Positions 43,001 through 53,734 of a stretch of DNA of 64,000 bases are shown here, piece by piece. A model generated the notes under the pieces. That model was not told the DNA's origin. It worked only from the letters and a program-made list of their open reading frames with translations, and did not search any database. Within the stretch, counting starts at the first letter, position 1. Every line of letters begins with the position of its first letter. The position numbers and the translations under genes are program-made. The DNA is from Hyparrhenia diplandra. Lineage: Eukaryota; Streptophyta; Magnoliopsida; Poales; Poaceae. Location of the stretch: assembly GCA_015847255.1 (NCBI GenBank), contig JADLZK010004567.1:124001-188000 (forward strand), in the 5' to 3' direction.

Positions 43001-45510
43001 CAGATATCTTAGTAGAAGCAGTTTATCAATTTCTGCGAGGGAAAACCTTTTGTCTTGTTCGTCACTCTGTACATGAAGGATCATGACTCGAACAACCTTG
43101 AACTGAACAAGTGAAGGCATGCAGTTCAAGAGTCCCATGAAAGCTAGTGATCGAACTTTCGACAGCCTGATACTTGTAGGTGTAGCTGCAAATGTTGCAC
43201 TGCCAAACTGGAGGGATAGCCGATGGGTCCTTTCAGTGAGCGGTACATTTGACTTAGAATAATCAATGGTGGTGATGAAATTATCTTCCATGGACTTGCA
43301 TGTAATAAATTCATATACCGTCGGATGCACTACGTAGGGCATCCTCTTGGAATGCAGGAGGGCAGTCATCATATTTTCTTTTTGGCCATCATCATATTTT
43401 CCTTCTTCCTTCTCCTTGCGATGTTGCTCCTTGCTATATTCAATATCCATCCGTTGGATGAGGCCTAAACTGACAAGAACATCAAAATAGCTGCCAGCAA
43501 CTTTTTCAATGCTTTTCCCTTCAACTATGAAACCTTCGGCGATCCATTGCTTTACCAAATCTTCCTTTAGAATCAAATAGTTCTCAGGATACATACTAAG
43601 ATACAGAAGACATGTCTTCAAATAATGAGGAAGACTGCTGTAGCACAGTTTCAGCACTTGGTTCAGAATCTCCGCGGATGCTGGTCTAGTTCTAAAATTG
43701 TTATCTAGGAAGTCCTTTACATAATCCAATTTCTGTCTCATTTTTTCAATATCCAATTTCTGTTTTGTTTCAAGATGGCTTGCCAAAAGGGTAGCTGTGC
43801 AAATAATGGCTAGTGGTAAACCACCACATTTTCTTGAGATGTCGTCTGAATCAACATTCAGATGTTGAGGACATTCTTTGCCAGGACCAAAAACTCTACT
43901 GATAAATAGTTCATTTGTTTGTTTGTCACTAAGGGGCTTGACATGGAAAATATCATTGCAGTTACTGCAGCATGTGTCTGCAACTTCCTCAACGGTTGTT
44001 GTTATTAGTAATCTGCTGCAGTTCTTGCTATCTGGGAAAGCCCTCCTGACAATGTCCCATACTGATATAGCCCATAAATCATCAATCACAATAAAATACC
44101 TAGCAAATAGTTTAATACAGGTTAAATACGCTCTGTCAGACTCGTAGCAACAACAAGAAAAATAAAAAACTGAAAATATTAATCCAGGGGCAGGGAGGCT
44201 TCAGGATGATTTGATAACATTGGTTTGGTTTGTTTTGCAAATGTACTACATGGTAACATTGACTAAAGCTGCTAAAATCTAGGTCCACACGGCAGTAATC
44301 ATAATACGGGAGGGCGATGTGAGGCCCAAATTCGCCATACATTCTTCTAAAAAAAAATGGCGTACCTATGTAAGACTTGATTGTTTAAAATAAAAGATTA
44401 GCGGAGGGTCATATGCAAAATTGCCTAGACACGAATATTATACAAAATATTTATAAACCTTACGAAGGTTCTTTTGAACAAGTATATCTTCTTCCTCTCA
44501 TCCGACTCTAATGCCGCACAGTATTGTGAACCGTTACAACCGAAACTAAAGGTCTAGGTCTCCCTTTAGTCCGGGTTGCAAACCAGGACTAAATACTTTT
44601 TCAGCCGTGAACAGAAGGTCGTTTCTCTACTAGTGATTTTTTTTTTACTACGTGTACTAATGGATAATTAATAGTATTGAAAAATGGAATATATTAGCCA
44701 TCGCGTAAGTCCAAGCAATAACCTCTTGTCTTGTAGATGTGCCCTGATATCATGAATCAGATATGGAACCGTGTAGTCTCCAGGCGCTTCGAGCGGGCGG
44801 ATTTGTGACAATATGCTTCCAAGAATCATCCTTATATCTGGCTTTCTGGCCATCAGCACAAATGCCCGGCATGTTCCGAACTCTGTTTCTGTCTCACGCC
44901 ATAGTTTTTGGGCAAGCGTGCTCTTACCAACCCCTTGTTCAACACCGAGAATGGACACAACCTTGAGCTGTTGGTCTTCGTCATCATCCTTGGGCATCAC
45001 CAGTGAGCGAAGCTCCTTTATTCGGTTGTTCATGCCGACATGCTCAGTCTCCGCATACACCCATCCAAGATGAGGCCTCAATACTGGACTTCCTGAATCA
45101 TGATATACAAAATTTTCAAGGTTGTAGCAGTCATATAGTTCAATGGCATCCTTGACAAGTTCCTCGAATTCTGAGATACGATCCACCTTGACTTCCACGT
45201 CATGGGCATGGACTAGCTCGTTGAAGAAGTCCGCCATGTCGTAGGAGAGCTCGCGCACATCCTTCATCCAGTATTTCACCGTAAGGGGTGGGTCGTGTAC
45301 CTCCGATAGCTTCTGCATCTTTGTATATATGCTGCCAATGACATCGTCTCTGAACTTCCTGATTATTATCGAATTCTTCCCGTCTTCGGTTTCCAGGAGG
45401 TTATCGAGCTTCCGGACGAGGGATCCCATGGCACCCAGCGTTGCGCTATCATCAGGGCTTTCATGATTCAACCTGCTATCAGAGGCCAAACCAGAGATAA
45501 TCATCAACAT
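40067..45510 (-). CDS. CC-NBS-LRR fused to tandem kinase and pseudokinase (three frameshifts as sequenced)
   Basis: An intracellular immune receptor of the NLR class with an unusual C-terminal tandem kinase. Exon 1 is 45510-44723 and exon 2 is 44099-40067, joined AG|G to give RYFIVIDD. Residues about 1-160 form an Rx-type coiled coil (WMKDVRELSYDM). NB-ARC follows: P-loop GVEQGVGKSTLA (189-200), Walker B FIVIDD (265-270), RNBS-B RLLITTT, GLPL as CGGLPLA (354-360), and VHP (520-522) where MHD is expected. LRRs run to about 880. Kinase 1 (GKGGFGEVY, VAVK, HGDIKPDN, DFG) and kinase 2 (degenerate) follow. Single-base shifts near 41970, 40400 and 40337 break the frame. The first leaves a 974-residue NLR ending 7 residues after the kinase lysine. 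Each lesion adjoins a short homopolymer. Confidence 0.85.
40090..41110 (-). other. Integrated kinase domain 2 of the NLR (pseudokinase)
   Basis: A full-length kinase fold follows domain 1 after a ~60-residue linker. It begins FTKEEINEVTHNYSYLLSGG. Catalytic positions are lost: the glycine loop reads SGGTSSAAEVY, the VAVK lysine is replaced (VAVH, near 40978), the catalytic loop is HGSVSAS where HGDIKPDN is expected (near 40700), and DFG is TEF (near 40645). Structural motifs survive (HKNIVKILGCC, YEYIAKGSILDILG, ESDVYNFGGLLMALI), so it would fold but not transfer phosphate. Single-base losses near 40400 and 40337 interrupt its C-lobe, which then resumes as LALKCTILNADKMVLRPTMK. Confidence 0.8.
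41240..42120 (-). other. Integrated kinase domain 1 of the NLR (non-RD, active-looking)
   Basis: The domain begins FSEDEIISITSNYSTLIGKG, resembling wall-associated and receptor-like cytoplasmic kinases of grasses. It has an intact glycine loop (GKGGFGEVY), VAVK lysine, catalytic loop HGDIKPDN (Asp present, the preceding Arg replaced by Gly, so non-RD), DFG magnesium site and the P+1 region GSMGYMDPVYF, with D in place of E in the APE position. Subdomain IX is SDVYSFG. All catalytic residues are present, so activity is plausible. One base is missing near 41970 between the VAVK strand and helix C, next to ATATGATTT. Confidence 0.8.
44500..44640. mobile_element. CACTA-type terminal remnant in the NLR-kinase intron
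   Basis: Read on the minus strand, CACTAGTAGAGAAACGACC lies at the right edge, followed inward by TTTAGTCC and CCGGACTAAA-type motifs (plus strand CCCTTTAGTCCGGGTTGC, AAACCAGGACTAAA). These are standard terminal and subterminal motifs of a common grass CACTA family. The other end was not found. It lies between the two NLR exons and does not touch the splice sites. Confidence 0.55.
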
Positions 45511-45812
45511 GTTTTGCTAGCGAAATATATACGGCCCGCGGTATGCTGGTGGAAATACTATGCAAGAATAAAGCAGAGGTAGTTAAGATATAACAAGAAC
45601 TTCACCGAAAGCTGGAGGCAGACATGGTTGTGCGATGACTCGATGAGGAAGGCAAAAGCAATTAATGGAGCCCAATGGTGCACGGAGGAAGTGACAAAAT
45701 TAAATTAAGAAGGCCTAGAGGAGGGCTTTCAGTTCTCTGTCAACATCAACACGACATTTTGGCCATGAAAAATAGTGATGGAGACTCAGACTTTATACCA
45801 CAGTGGAAAAAT
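45511..45812 (-). promoter_or_regulatory. Presumed promoter and leader of the NLR-kinase gene
   Basis: The 300 bases between the start codon at 45510 and a Mutator-like element contain no other open frame of note. A GCAAGAATAAAG stretch and purine-rich leader sequence are present, but I cannot point to a definite TATA box. The transposon insertion means distal promoter elements, if ever adjacent, were displaced by 1.1 kb. Confidence 0.4.
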
Positions 45813-46947
45813 GAGATATTTGCTATTATATGACTCCAAACACAATTGGCTTCGCAAAAATATGATTCCTAACATTCGCTTCGCTAAAATATGACTCTAA
45901 ACATTAACACTTCAGAATACATACGATTTTGAGTATTTTAATTCATTTAGAAATCTAAATACATGTATTTTTTTCCAAAGTCACCATTTCACACTTCTGC
46001 TTCGCCCGCTGCCGAGCAGCCGCTTTGCCGCGCCCTCCACCTTGGCCGTCACGCGCGGTCGTCGATGCGGTACACGGCCGTGTGCTGGGACGGGTGGTCT
46101 GCTACCTAAGCTTGGCTTGGTGGAGGCCATGTACGGGTGGTCCGCTGCCGAGTACTAACAATGCATTGAACTAACGAACTAACGATGCAACCAACATCAT
46201 CCCTGGAGTCGTCCCTGCAAGTCTGCAACCAACATCATCGGTTTCATTCAGCACGAACTAACGATGCATTGAACAAGTTGGAGCTCAAAATCAGCTCACT
46301 TCGCTAGCAGGAGTACTAGTGTCTAATAAAGAAAACAAAAGCCCGGCTGGTCTGCTGCCTAAGCTTGGTTTGCTGGAGGCCATGTACAGGTAACAATAAA
46401 TTTATTCATACACCAACAAGTAATATATAACAACAAGAATTTAGCACAAACGAGTTCATCTCCATGTCCCGTGGCCTGGCCACTAGGCACCACTGATACC
46501 CGGGCTAGGGCACCGGAGGCCTCAACTTCACTGCTCTCGATGTCCATAGCCTAAGGCACTCCAACGATGTCTGCTGATGGCGGATCTCCGTCCATGGTGA
46601 AGGGAAGGCGGTGAGATGAGGGAAGGAGGGGTAGGGACCTGAGATCGCCGGTGGTGGAATGGCAGCGCGCGGCAGGCGGCTCGCGGCGTCTGGTGCGATC
46701 TCCTTCGTACGTACGTGGTAGAAACTCACGTAATGGGCAAGGAGCGATTAGATGGTATTTTTTACAGAAGGGCAAATCAGGAAATATGGAAATATACATG
46801 TATTTAGATTTCTAAATGAATTAAAATACTCAAAATCATATGTATTCCGAAGTGTCAATGTTTGGAGTCATATTTTAGCGAAGCGGATGTTAGGAATCAT
46901 ATTTTTGCGAACCCACTTGTTTGGAGTCATATAATAGCAAATATCCC
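45813..46947. mobile_element. Mutator-like element with long terminal inverted repeats
   Basis: About 155 bases at the left (GAGATATTTGCTATTATATG ...) are an inverted copy of the right end (... CATATAATAGCAAATATCCC), with the inner parts meeting at ATACATGTAT. The element is flanked by TGGAAAAAT (45804-45812) and TGGAAAAAC (46948-46956), a 9-bp duplication with one mismatch, as expected for Mutator-like elements. The interior carries GC-rich, possibly captured sequence, including a phrase present twice (CTAAGCTTGG...GGAGGCCATGTAC, near 46108 and 46360). No transposase, so non-autonomous. Confidence 0.88.
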
Positions 46948-46985
46948 TGGAAAAACACACACACTCATTCCTTTAAATAAATAGT

Positions 46986-47740
46986 CACAGTTCAAAAAAC
47001 GATTTTCAACAACGGTATACCCTTTTGTGGTTAGGGGCGGGTCGTGATTGGCCGCTTCTATAGTTGCTGGCAAAGGAAAGCCACCTAAGACACATCTAAT
47101 TCAAAGGCGGCTCAAGCCGCCCGCAATTGGCTCTATAGAGGTGGTTGAATTTACAAGGCGTCTATGCAAATGATTGTATCTTCATAGGCGCCGATAACTC
47201 CAACCGCTTCTAAATATGCATGTTTAGAGGCGGCAAGCTTTGAAGCCGCCTCTAGTTCTAATAAATGAAATCTGCACACGTAGACAAGTAGTAGATGAGT
47301 GCCCCTCGCACACTCCACCTCCTCCTCTCGGACCTCTCCCAAACCCATTGGTGCCAACTCCTCTCTTAAACTCTCACTGCTTCCTCCTTAATCGCCTCTC
47401 GCACGCGAGGCAATGTCTAGAGACCCCTGCGGCATCAACGCCAAGACACGGGTGTGCAACAAGCATGACCAGTTCGCACCTCGGCGATCATAGTTGAGGA
47501 GCTGGATCATGGTGCACCGCGACACCTTGGGTTATGGCAATGGCGTGTCAGTGTCGATCGCCACCGAGAGGTATAAAATCACAGCGACGGTGACTCCTGC
47601 TGCCGGGCGGGGCATAGGCGTGACGCCGTTGACCGCCAGTACTGGGCTGGGCAAAGGCGCGGCGGCACCGACACAGACAACGAAGATGACACCATCATCA
47701 CGGAACAAGGTTTGGATCATTTCCCCCTGTTTGGTAGGGT
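46986..47740 (+). mobile_element. CACTA-like left end with GCCGCC/GGCGGC subterminal repeats
   Basis: CACAGTTCAAAAAACGATTT is followed by repeated GGCGGC, AAGCCGCC, CCGCTTCTA and AGAGGCGG motifs in both orientations up to about 47265. This is the style of CACTA subterminal repeats. Beyond it, 47280-47740 is GC-rich with short open frames and no recognisable domain. No right end or transposase was found. Confidence 0.4.
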
Positions 47741-48049
47741 AAGGTTTTTAGGGTCCCTTAGGCTTACGTTATCTCATCCGTAGGAGCAGTATACTAGGGT
47801 TTTCATTAAGTGTGCCTCAACTAGCCACCAATTATATGGGTTATATATATGCTCGTGCTAGCACTACGACACAAAGGTGTGGCCAGCGACGGAGCTAGGC
47901 CAGGTCGACGCCTAGGGCCAGTAATTGGCTAATTGAAGGTAACTCGACCTGGGCCTTTAACCTACAGTGGCTACAGCGTGGAAAACAATAGCCCACGTTG
48001 TCGTGGTTCTAAACCACGGTCACAGTAATCGACTGGCAAGTGTGTGCTC
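47741..48049. other. No gene recognised
   Basis: Mixed-composition sequence. TAGGGTTTTCATTAAGTG and a GTTATATATATGC stretch are the only notable points. No domain-bearing frame. Confidence 0.35.
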
Positions 48050-49323
48050 CGATGGCCTAACTTAAGGAACAATGACACAAGGAGTATCTTGGTTCATGCA
48101 AAGTCGGTGCCCTAGTCCAGTCGAGGTCACTATCCGAGCTCAAATGCTCATAGAGGGGTGGCTACAATCTTGATCGAGAGAGGGATCGAGCTCCCAGGTC
48201 TCTGTGATTGAGGCAGGTGCCAATATCGTGGTGAGTCGTGAGGGTGGTGAGTCCAGTTGTTTTCGATGCCTTCTCCCGATGGCCAAGGTGCCCCTTTTAT
48301 AGTTCAAGGGGCATACACGAGGGTGCCATGGGAGAGGATCTAGAGTAAGGGGGAAAATGTAAAATGCGTCGGTAGCAGGGCACGCCCGATGTGTCGTACG
48401 CGGCGGCGCCGCTTCCCTGCTGAGTCGTAGCCTGCCTTCCTATGCCGCTCGTCATCAGAGGAGGTCGGGCGTGGGGATCCGTGTGTTCGGGGCCCGCCTG
48501 GCGAAAGCTTGGGAGCTCGGCGGCTCCGTAATGATGACCGGCGTGCCGATTACGCCTCCATCAAGTGTTAGGGTCGGGGAGGCATCCCATCGCCGCCGTC
48601 AGGCATGCCTCTCGACCCGTCGCGACACTCGGCGCCGCCCGAGCTGTTATGCCGCTTCGCCGTCAGTGCAGCGCGAATCCGGCGGGGTCCAAATAAACGT
48701 GTGGACAAGAGAGCTCGGGAGGAAGGATTCCGTTTGTCCGTAGCGGTTGGCGAAACGAGCTCGGCATCCCAACGGCCGAGTCCCGTCGGGGCTGTCGGGC
48801 GGCGTGCCTCGGCTACGGGGCTCCGTGGCCGAGCTATGGCACTCGAGTACCTCTAGCCCAGCGCCGCGGATTGGATTCCCATGATCTCTAGCCGAGACTA
48901 GGGTGTAGCCGTAATGACGGGCCTGTGGGTAGCTCGACTCGTATTGCTCCGAGCTCGAGCTCCGTGCAGTCGGAGGAAGTCGTTTGGCCCCCGGGGCTGT
49001 AGAGCTTGATGTAGTGGGCCCCGGAGCTCGCTCGGAGGTTTCAACGTTGTCCTCGGATGGGCCCGCGAGTTCGGGACGAGCTCGAGGCCGCCTCGGCTCC
49101 ACGTGAGCAGCATCGAGCTCGTTCGAGGCGGAGAGCTCGGAGCCTAGAGCTCGTGCGAGGTGGAGTTTGTCCGCCTGCCTTAGAGCTCGCCAGGGCCCGG
49201 GGCCGTGCTTCAGGCATCCCTTGCGCTCGACCCAACTCGATCGTGGGCCGGGTTAGCTTTTCGTTGAGCTTAAGCGCTGGATCGTCGCTTGAGTTGGAGG
49301 AAGCCTGATTTTGGCCCCGACAC
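48050..49323 (-). mobile_element. LTR of a Gypsy-type retrotransposon (fragment or solo LTR)
   Basis: Read on the minus strand, the segment starts TGTGTCGGGGCCAAAATCAG. It is GC-rich with repeated GAGCTCG words, then shows a promoter-like ACTATAAAAGGGGCACCTTG (plus-strand position near 48300) followed by leader sequence ending near 48060. This TATA-plus-leader order is typical of grass Gypsy LTRs. No internal coding region or second LTR is present, and I could not match flanking 5-bp repeats. The open frames on both strands here (for example 48647-49102) are LTR sequence. Confidence 0.55.
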
Positions 49324-49997
49324 ACGTCTAGGGTCATGGCCCAAGCGTCCCTAGTCCCACATCCGCCAGGTGTGACCCAAGCATGACCCTCGGCATTGGG
49401 CTGGGCTGGCACGGGCCTAACTGTTGTCGCGCCGGATGTACTCGGCCTGTACTTAAATGTGTTGTGCCCTGTGCCGCACATTAGGCCCAACCCATTTGGG
49501 CATCTATACTCCTTGTGTTTGTTTCTTTTCTTTTGTTTATTTCTTGTCTCCAACCAATCCTGCTTTCACCGTGACAGTTTGGAATTTTATCTCTTGGAGT
49601 GTCCAATAGTGACCTCGCTCTTGTAATAAAGTAGAACATGAGTTGGCTAGTCTTGGTAGTGATTTTGATCCGGATGGCCAACCAATGTTGGCTTCCATTC
49701 CGGCGCATATCCAATCTTCAACTGCTCAAGATTCAGCTTTGTCTGAGTAATCCAAATTTATCTTTCCCCTCAAAAAAAAACTCTAGCTAGCTACAAGCCA
49801 CGAAGGGATGGCTGAGCGCTTGTCCATGGTATCGACTCTGGACTCGAAAGCGACGACGAGGACCTAGGCGATGAGGAGGTTTTGTCAACTCACGTGGAGA
49901 GTGACAAGAAGGTGCCAGTTGGAAGGTCATGTGGAGAGAGAGGAGAAGGTGGGAGAGTTAGAAGCTTTTGTGGATGACAAGAAGGCGGCAGAGTTAG
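49324..49997. other. Repeat-like sequence, no gene recognised
   Basis: Contains GGCTGGGCTGGCACGGGCC and T-rich stretches as found in transposon-derived DNA. From about 49790 a purine-rich segment repeats GTGGAGAG and GACAAGAAGG phrases. No domain-bearing frame. Confidence 0.35.
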
Positions 49998-50102
49998 AAT
50001 AACTCTTGGTTTACTTGTCTTCGTCGATCGGGAATAACTCTTGGTTTTACTTGTCTTCGTCGATCGGGAATAACTCTTGGTTTACTTGTCTTCCTCGATC
50101 GG
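49998..50102. repeat. Three-copy ~35-bp tandem repeat
   Basis: Units beginning AATAACTCTTGGTTT and ending TCGATCGGG start at 49998, 50033 and 50069. The middle unit has one extra T. Non-coding. Confidence 0.95.
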
Positions 50103-50132
50103 TATTTGGATTTTGCCTTTTTAAGATGTATA

Positions 50133-50332
50133 ATAGCGCCCTCAATAGAAATAGATATAGCCACTTGCAATTTGCAATCTGACTTATCTGATAGGTCCCT
50201 CAATAAGAGTATTTTATTTATTTATTTGTTAAGGGCGTCCTCGATAGAAATAGATATAGTCACTTGCAATTTGCAACCTAACTTATTTGATAGGTCGGCC
50301 TCAATAAGAGTATTTTATTTATTTATTTGAGA
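50133..50332. repeat. Two-copy ~100-bp tandem duplication
   Basis: GCGCCCTCAATAGAAATAG and GCGTCCTCGATAGAAATAG start two units, each containing ATAGATATAG, CACTTGCAATTTGCAA, TGATAGGTC and CAATAAGAGTATTTTATTTA. Only a few differences separate them. Confidence 0.9.
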
Positions 50333-50549
50333 TGAGAAGTTTAAGAGAACAAGGTTGACAAAGTAACTCATCCTAGTTACAAGCTTTTTGTATTCTCTCT
50401 TATCCACGTAGAGAAAAGCTAGCTCGAGATTGTCCACTGGGACTGACCTAAGAAAGTTGTCTGGAGGGAATGCATATATATAGTTTATCTCACTGCACAC
50501 AAGTCAATAATTATAATAGTCATAGGTTTCGCTTTCATTCAAAACCATC

Positions 50550-50668
50550 TTAATCAGCAGTGCCGGTCTCCACACGGCAGGTTGGCCCACATGTCGAGCA
50601 TATCTTAATCAATGGTGCCGGTCTCCACACGGCAATGTTGGCCCACATGTCGATATCATCTCTAACTT
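50550..50668. repeat. Two-copy ~60-bp tandem duplication
   Basis: The phrase CTTAATCA...GGTGCCGGTCTCCACACGGCA...TTGGCCCACATGTCGA occurs twice in a row. The second copy has small indels. Confidence 0.85.
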
Positions 50669-50981
50669 TTTTGGCTTATAGTGATACATTTTTCTCAGTA
50701 TTTGAGCACCATTAATAATAAAGACAACTTACTAGCTTATATAAACATTAAAAAAGATAAAAATATAATAACCCAATATGAAAAATCAGAAAAACATATA
50801 CATGGACAAATAATTCATAAAAATGAGTTTTAACTCTTCATGAAAAGAAAATTTATTATTTTTCGTTTTTTATCTAATACAATATATATAAACTGGTTCT
50901 TTTAGTATTGTTGGAGCTGTCCTTTACTCTGTTACTCAGAGTCAGCATCACTGGTGCCTGTCGCTCCACGGCCACACCGGC

Positions 50982-51508
50982 CCACACATTTCTATATCAG
51001 CGATATGAACAATAGTGTCGGTCCAATGAACAACATTATATTGCGGACCTCCCACGTCTATATTTATTGGTCCACCTATGTCTATATCATCTATACGAAC
51101 GACAGTATTTATTGGTCCACATATGTCTATATCATGTGTACGAACGACAGTGCTTGTCTATCTGTTATACCGGTCCACACATTTCTATATCAGCGATATG
51201 AACAATAGTGTCGGCCCAATGAACAACATTATATTGCGGACGTCTATATTTATTGGTCTACATATGTCTATATCATCTATACGAACGACAGTATTTATTG
51301 GTCCACATTTGTCTATATCATCTGTACGAACGACAGTGCTTGTCTATCTGTTATACTGATCCACACATTTCTATATCAGCGATATGAACAATAGTGTCGG
51401 TCCAATGAACAACATTATATTGCTGGTCTCTCACGTCTATATTTATTGGTCCACATATGTCTATATTATCTATACGAACGACAGTGCTTGTCTATCTGTT
51501 ATACCGGT
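50982..51508. repeat. Three-copy 150-190-bp minisatellite with internal sub-repeats
   Basis: Units start at 50982, 51175 and 51361 with CCACACATTTCTATATCAGC, and the next start of the motif is at 51509. Inside each unit the phrase ATTTATTGGTCCACATATGTC followed by TATATCAT and ACGAACGACAGT recurs once or twice. The first two units carry two inner repeats and the third one. The open frames at 50954-51653 are translations of this array and not genes. Confidence 0.92.
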
Positions 51509-52589
51509 CCACACATATTTTCCTAAATCTTGTACAAACGTATATATACAAGCTCAGATACACGTACATATGATTGCTATGTTCATCCCTAAAAACGTCT
51601 CCAAAAGAAATGAGTGGAACCGGCAAATATCGAGGTTGATAAAGTTAACATAGACATCTCAATCCACTAGCATGTTGTTTACCGCTGAATAAGTATATAT
51701 CACCATTAAATCCTAATTATGAAACAATACAACCACTCATATCAAGTCAGGAACTTAATCCTAGGTGACAGGTTCCCCAAAAGAAACTCCCCGTCCCATA
51801 GGCTCAGGTTGTGTACTACATACTCTACTACTATAATGATTTACAGAGGCCTATTAGGTACAGCCTATAATATGTTGATGGCTAAAATAAGCTGAAACTA
51901 AAACCCAAACAACACACTTTTTATAGTTTTGTTTTCCATGCTTCTCTGCAAGGTATTTATTATTATTGTATACTAAAATAGAGAACTCATACCAGACCAG
52001 TTTATTTTGACCATACTTTTTTGCTTCATTTGTACAGCTTCTCAGAGAAGTGCCTTTTGACCTGCTCTATACAGTCGCTCTACCGAACAGGGCCAATGAA
52101 TGCTTTAACTAGATGACAGATGTATGAGAAGTTAAAATATATATTTTTTTGGCTACAAACATTTTGAAATAAAAAAGCTTCATAGTAAAAATTGTCTTCA
52201 TATCCAACTTTATTTGAGAAGGATATAATTTTTTCTGCCTCTGAAAATTAACTTCTAGAGGCTCTTTATAGATCGTCCCTGAAAGTAGATAGAATTTATA
52301 GTAGTAGTTGGGTGACTGACTATTGACCACACCTCCCATTTAACCGGTTGAGCTAGACTTATTTCGCCTGCCACCATGTATACCACCATAGGAATCCTAT
52401 CAACCTTTCTGTTCCACAAAGTGATCTGGCCTCTCGCATCGGCAGCTCCTTCTTTCCATAACTCCCCATCAGGCCACTACCCTGGTTGGAGCTGTCCCTA
52501 AGTTCAAAAATCACTAGCAATTAGCATGACAAGGATCTGAGTTGAGTTGCTCAGCTGGTAACGATAATCAGGTTCCTCTGAAAGAAGAG
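51509..52589. other. No gene recognised; upstream region of the second NLR
   Basis: AT-rich intergenic sequence. The last part (about 52330-52589) is the presumed promoter and leader of the plus-strand NLR, but no definite core promoter motif could be assigned. Confidence 0.4.
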
Positions 52590-53734
52590 ATGGTTGCCGC
52601 TGCCTTGGTATCTGCGGTGGTGGGAGCTCTGGTGGGTGCAGCGGTGAGCCCTGTCACAAACAACGTGATAGCGCAGGTCTTCAAGCCTGTAGAGAAGGAC
52701 CATGAGCTGTGGAAGGGCTTCAAGAAAGACATGGTTTCCCTCGAAAAAGATCTTCGCATGCTCTTCGCTGAAGGGGAGGATCAGCTTTCGGGAAAGAGGG
52801 ATCCAAGCACTGCAAGGAGGATATACATGGAAGATATGCAAGAGCTGTCATATGACATCCAAGATTGCATGGACAGGATCCTGTGTTTCTCTGAATGCGG
52901 TCGTGGCCGTGGCAGGGACTTCGCGAAAGAAGTCAAGAGCCTCAAGGAGAGGCTGGAGCATGCAAAGCAGCAAAACAGGAACAACATCAATGACAGCCAA
53001 CCCTTCATACCCGAGAATCTAAGGGCGGGAGCGAGGTCCAACTTGTGGGCATCAACGAACCAAAGGAGGATCTCTTGGAGGTGTTGAAAGGCCACCCACA
53101 TGATGAACTGAGTGTGATCTCCATTGCAGGGTTCAGCGGCTTGGGTAAGACCACTCTCGCAAGGGCTGTGTATGATGATTGTCCAGACCAATTTCAATGC
53201 CGGGCCTGGGTAGTGGCCACCGAGCACAAAAAGCAATGGCACTCACCTTTTCGTGGCGTTACAAGAGGAGCTTTCAAGAAAGATCAAGAATATCCTCAAA
53301 GGAAGCAACGTCGAAAAAAATATCACAAATTTCCTGAAAAATAAAAGGTAAAATCATTTTCTATTTAGTTGATTTACTTATCAATGATAACTAATTTAAA
53401 CTAGGTATAGTGCCTGCTTGTTTACATCAGCTTTTATATTATTTCCCATGGTTTTAGATATAGTCACTAATAAATTTTAGCTAGTATACTGCAGTAAACC
53501 TAGCAAATTTTGTGCATAATGTGAAAATAAAAGAAAAATAAATGCTAAATTACATTTATTGACGCCAATTATCAACATGAAAATTTCATTAGACTTACTA
53601 ACTAGTCTGTATACATGTATTTTCATCTGCACATGTCATTGATGTTTATTTACCATTTGTGCACGTGTTTTTACTCTCCCTTACTCTTTGCAAAAATCCA
53701 GCACCAATTAATTTAGAAGGTTCTAGACATAAGA

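Noticed and set aside
48647..49102. 151-codon minus-strand frame and overlapping plus frames
   Set aside because: They lie in a GC-rich LTR with GAGCTCG repetition. No protein signature.
50954..51653. Three successive open frames with repeated peptides
   Set aside because: They are translations of a non-coding minisatellite.
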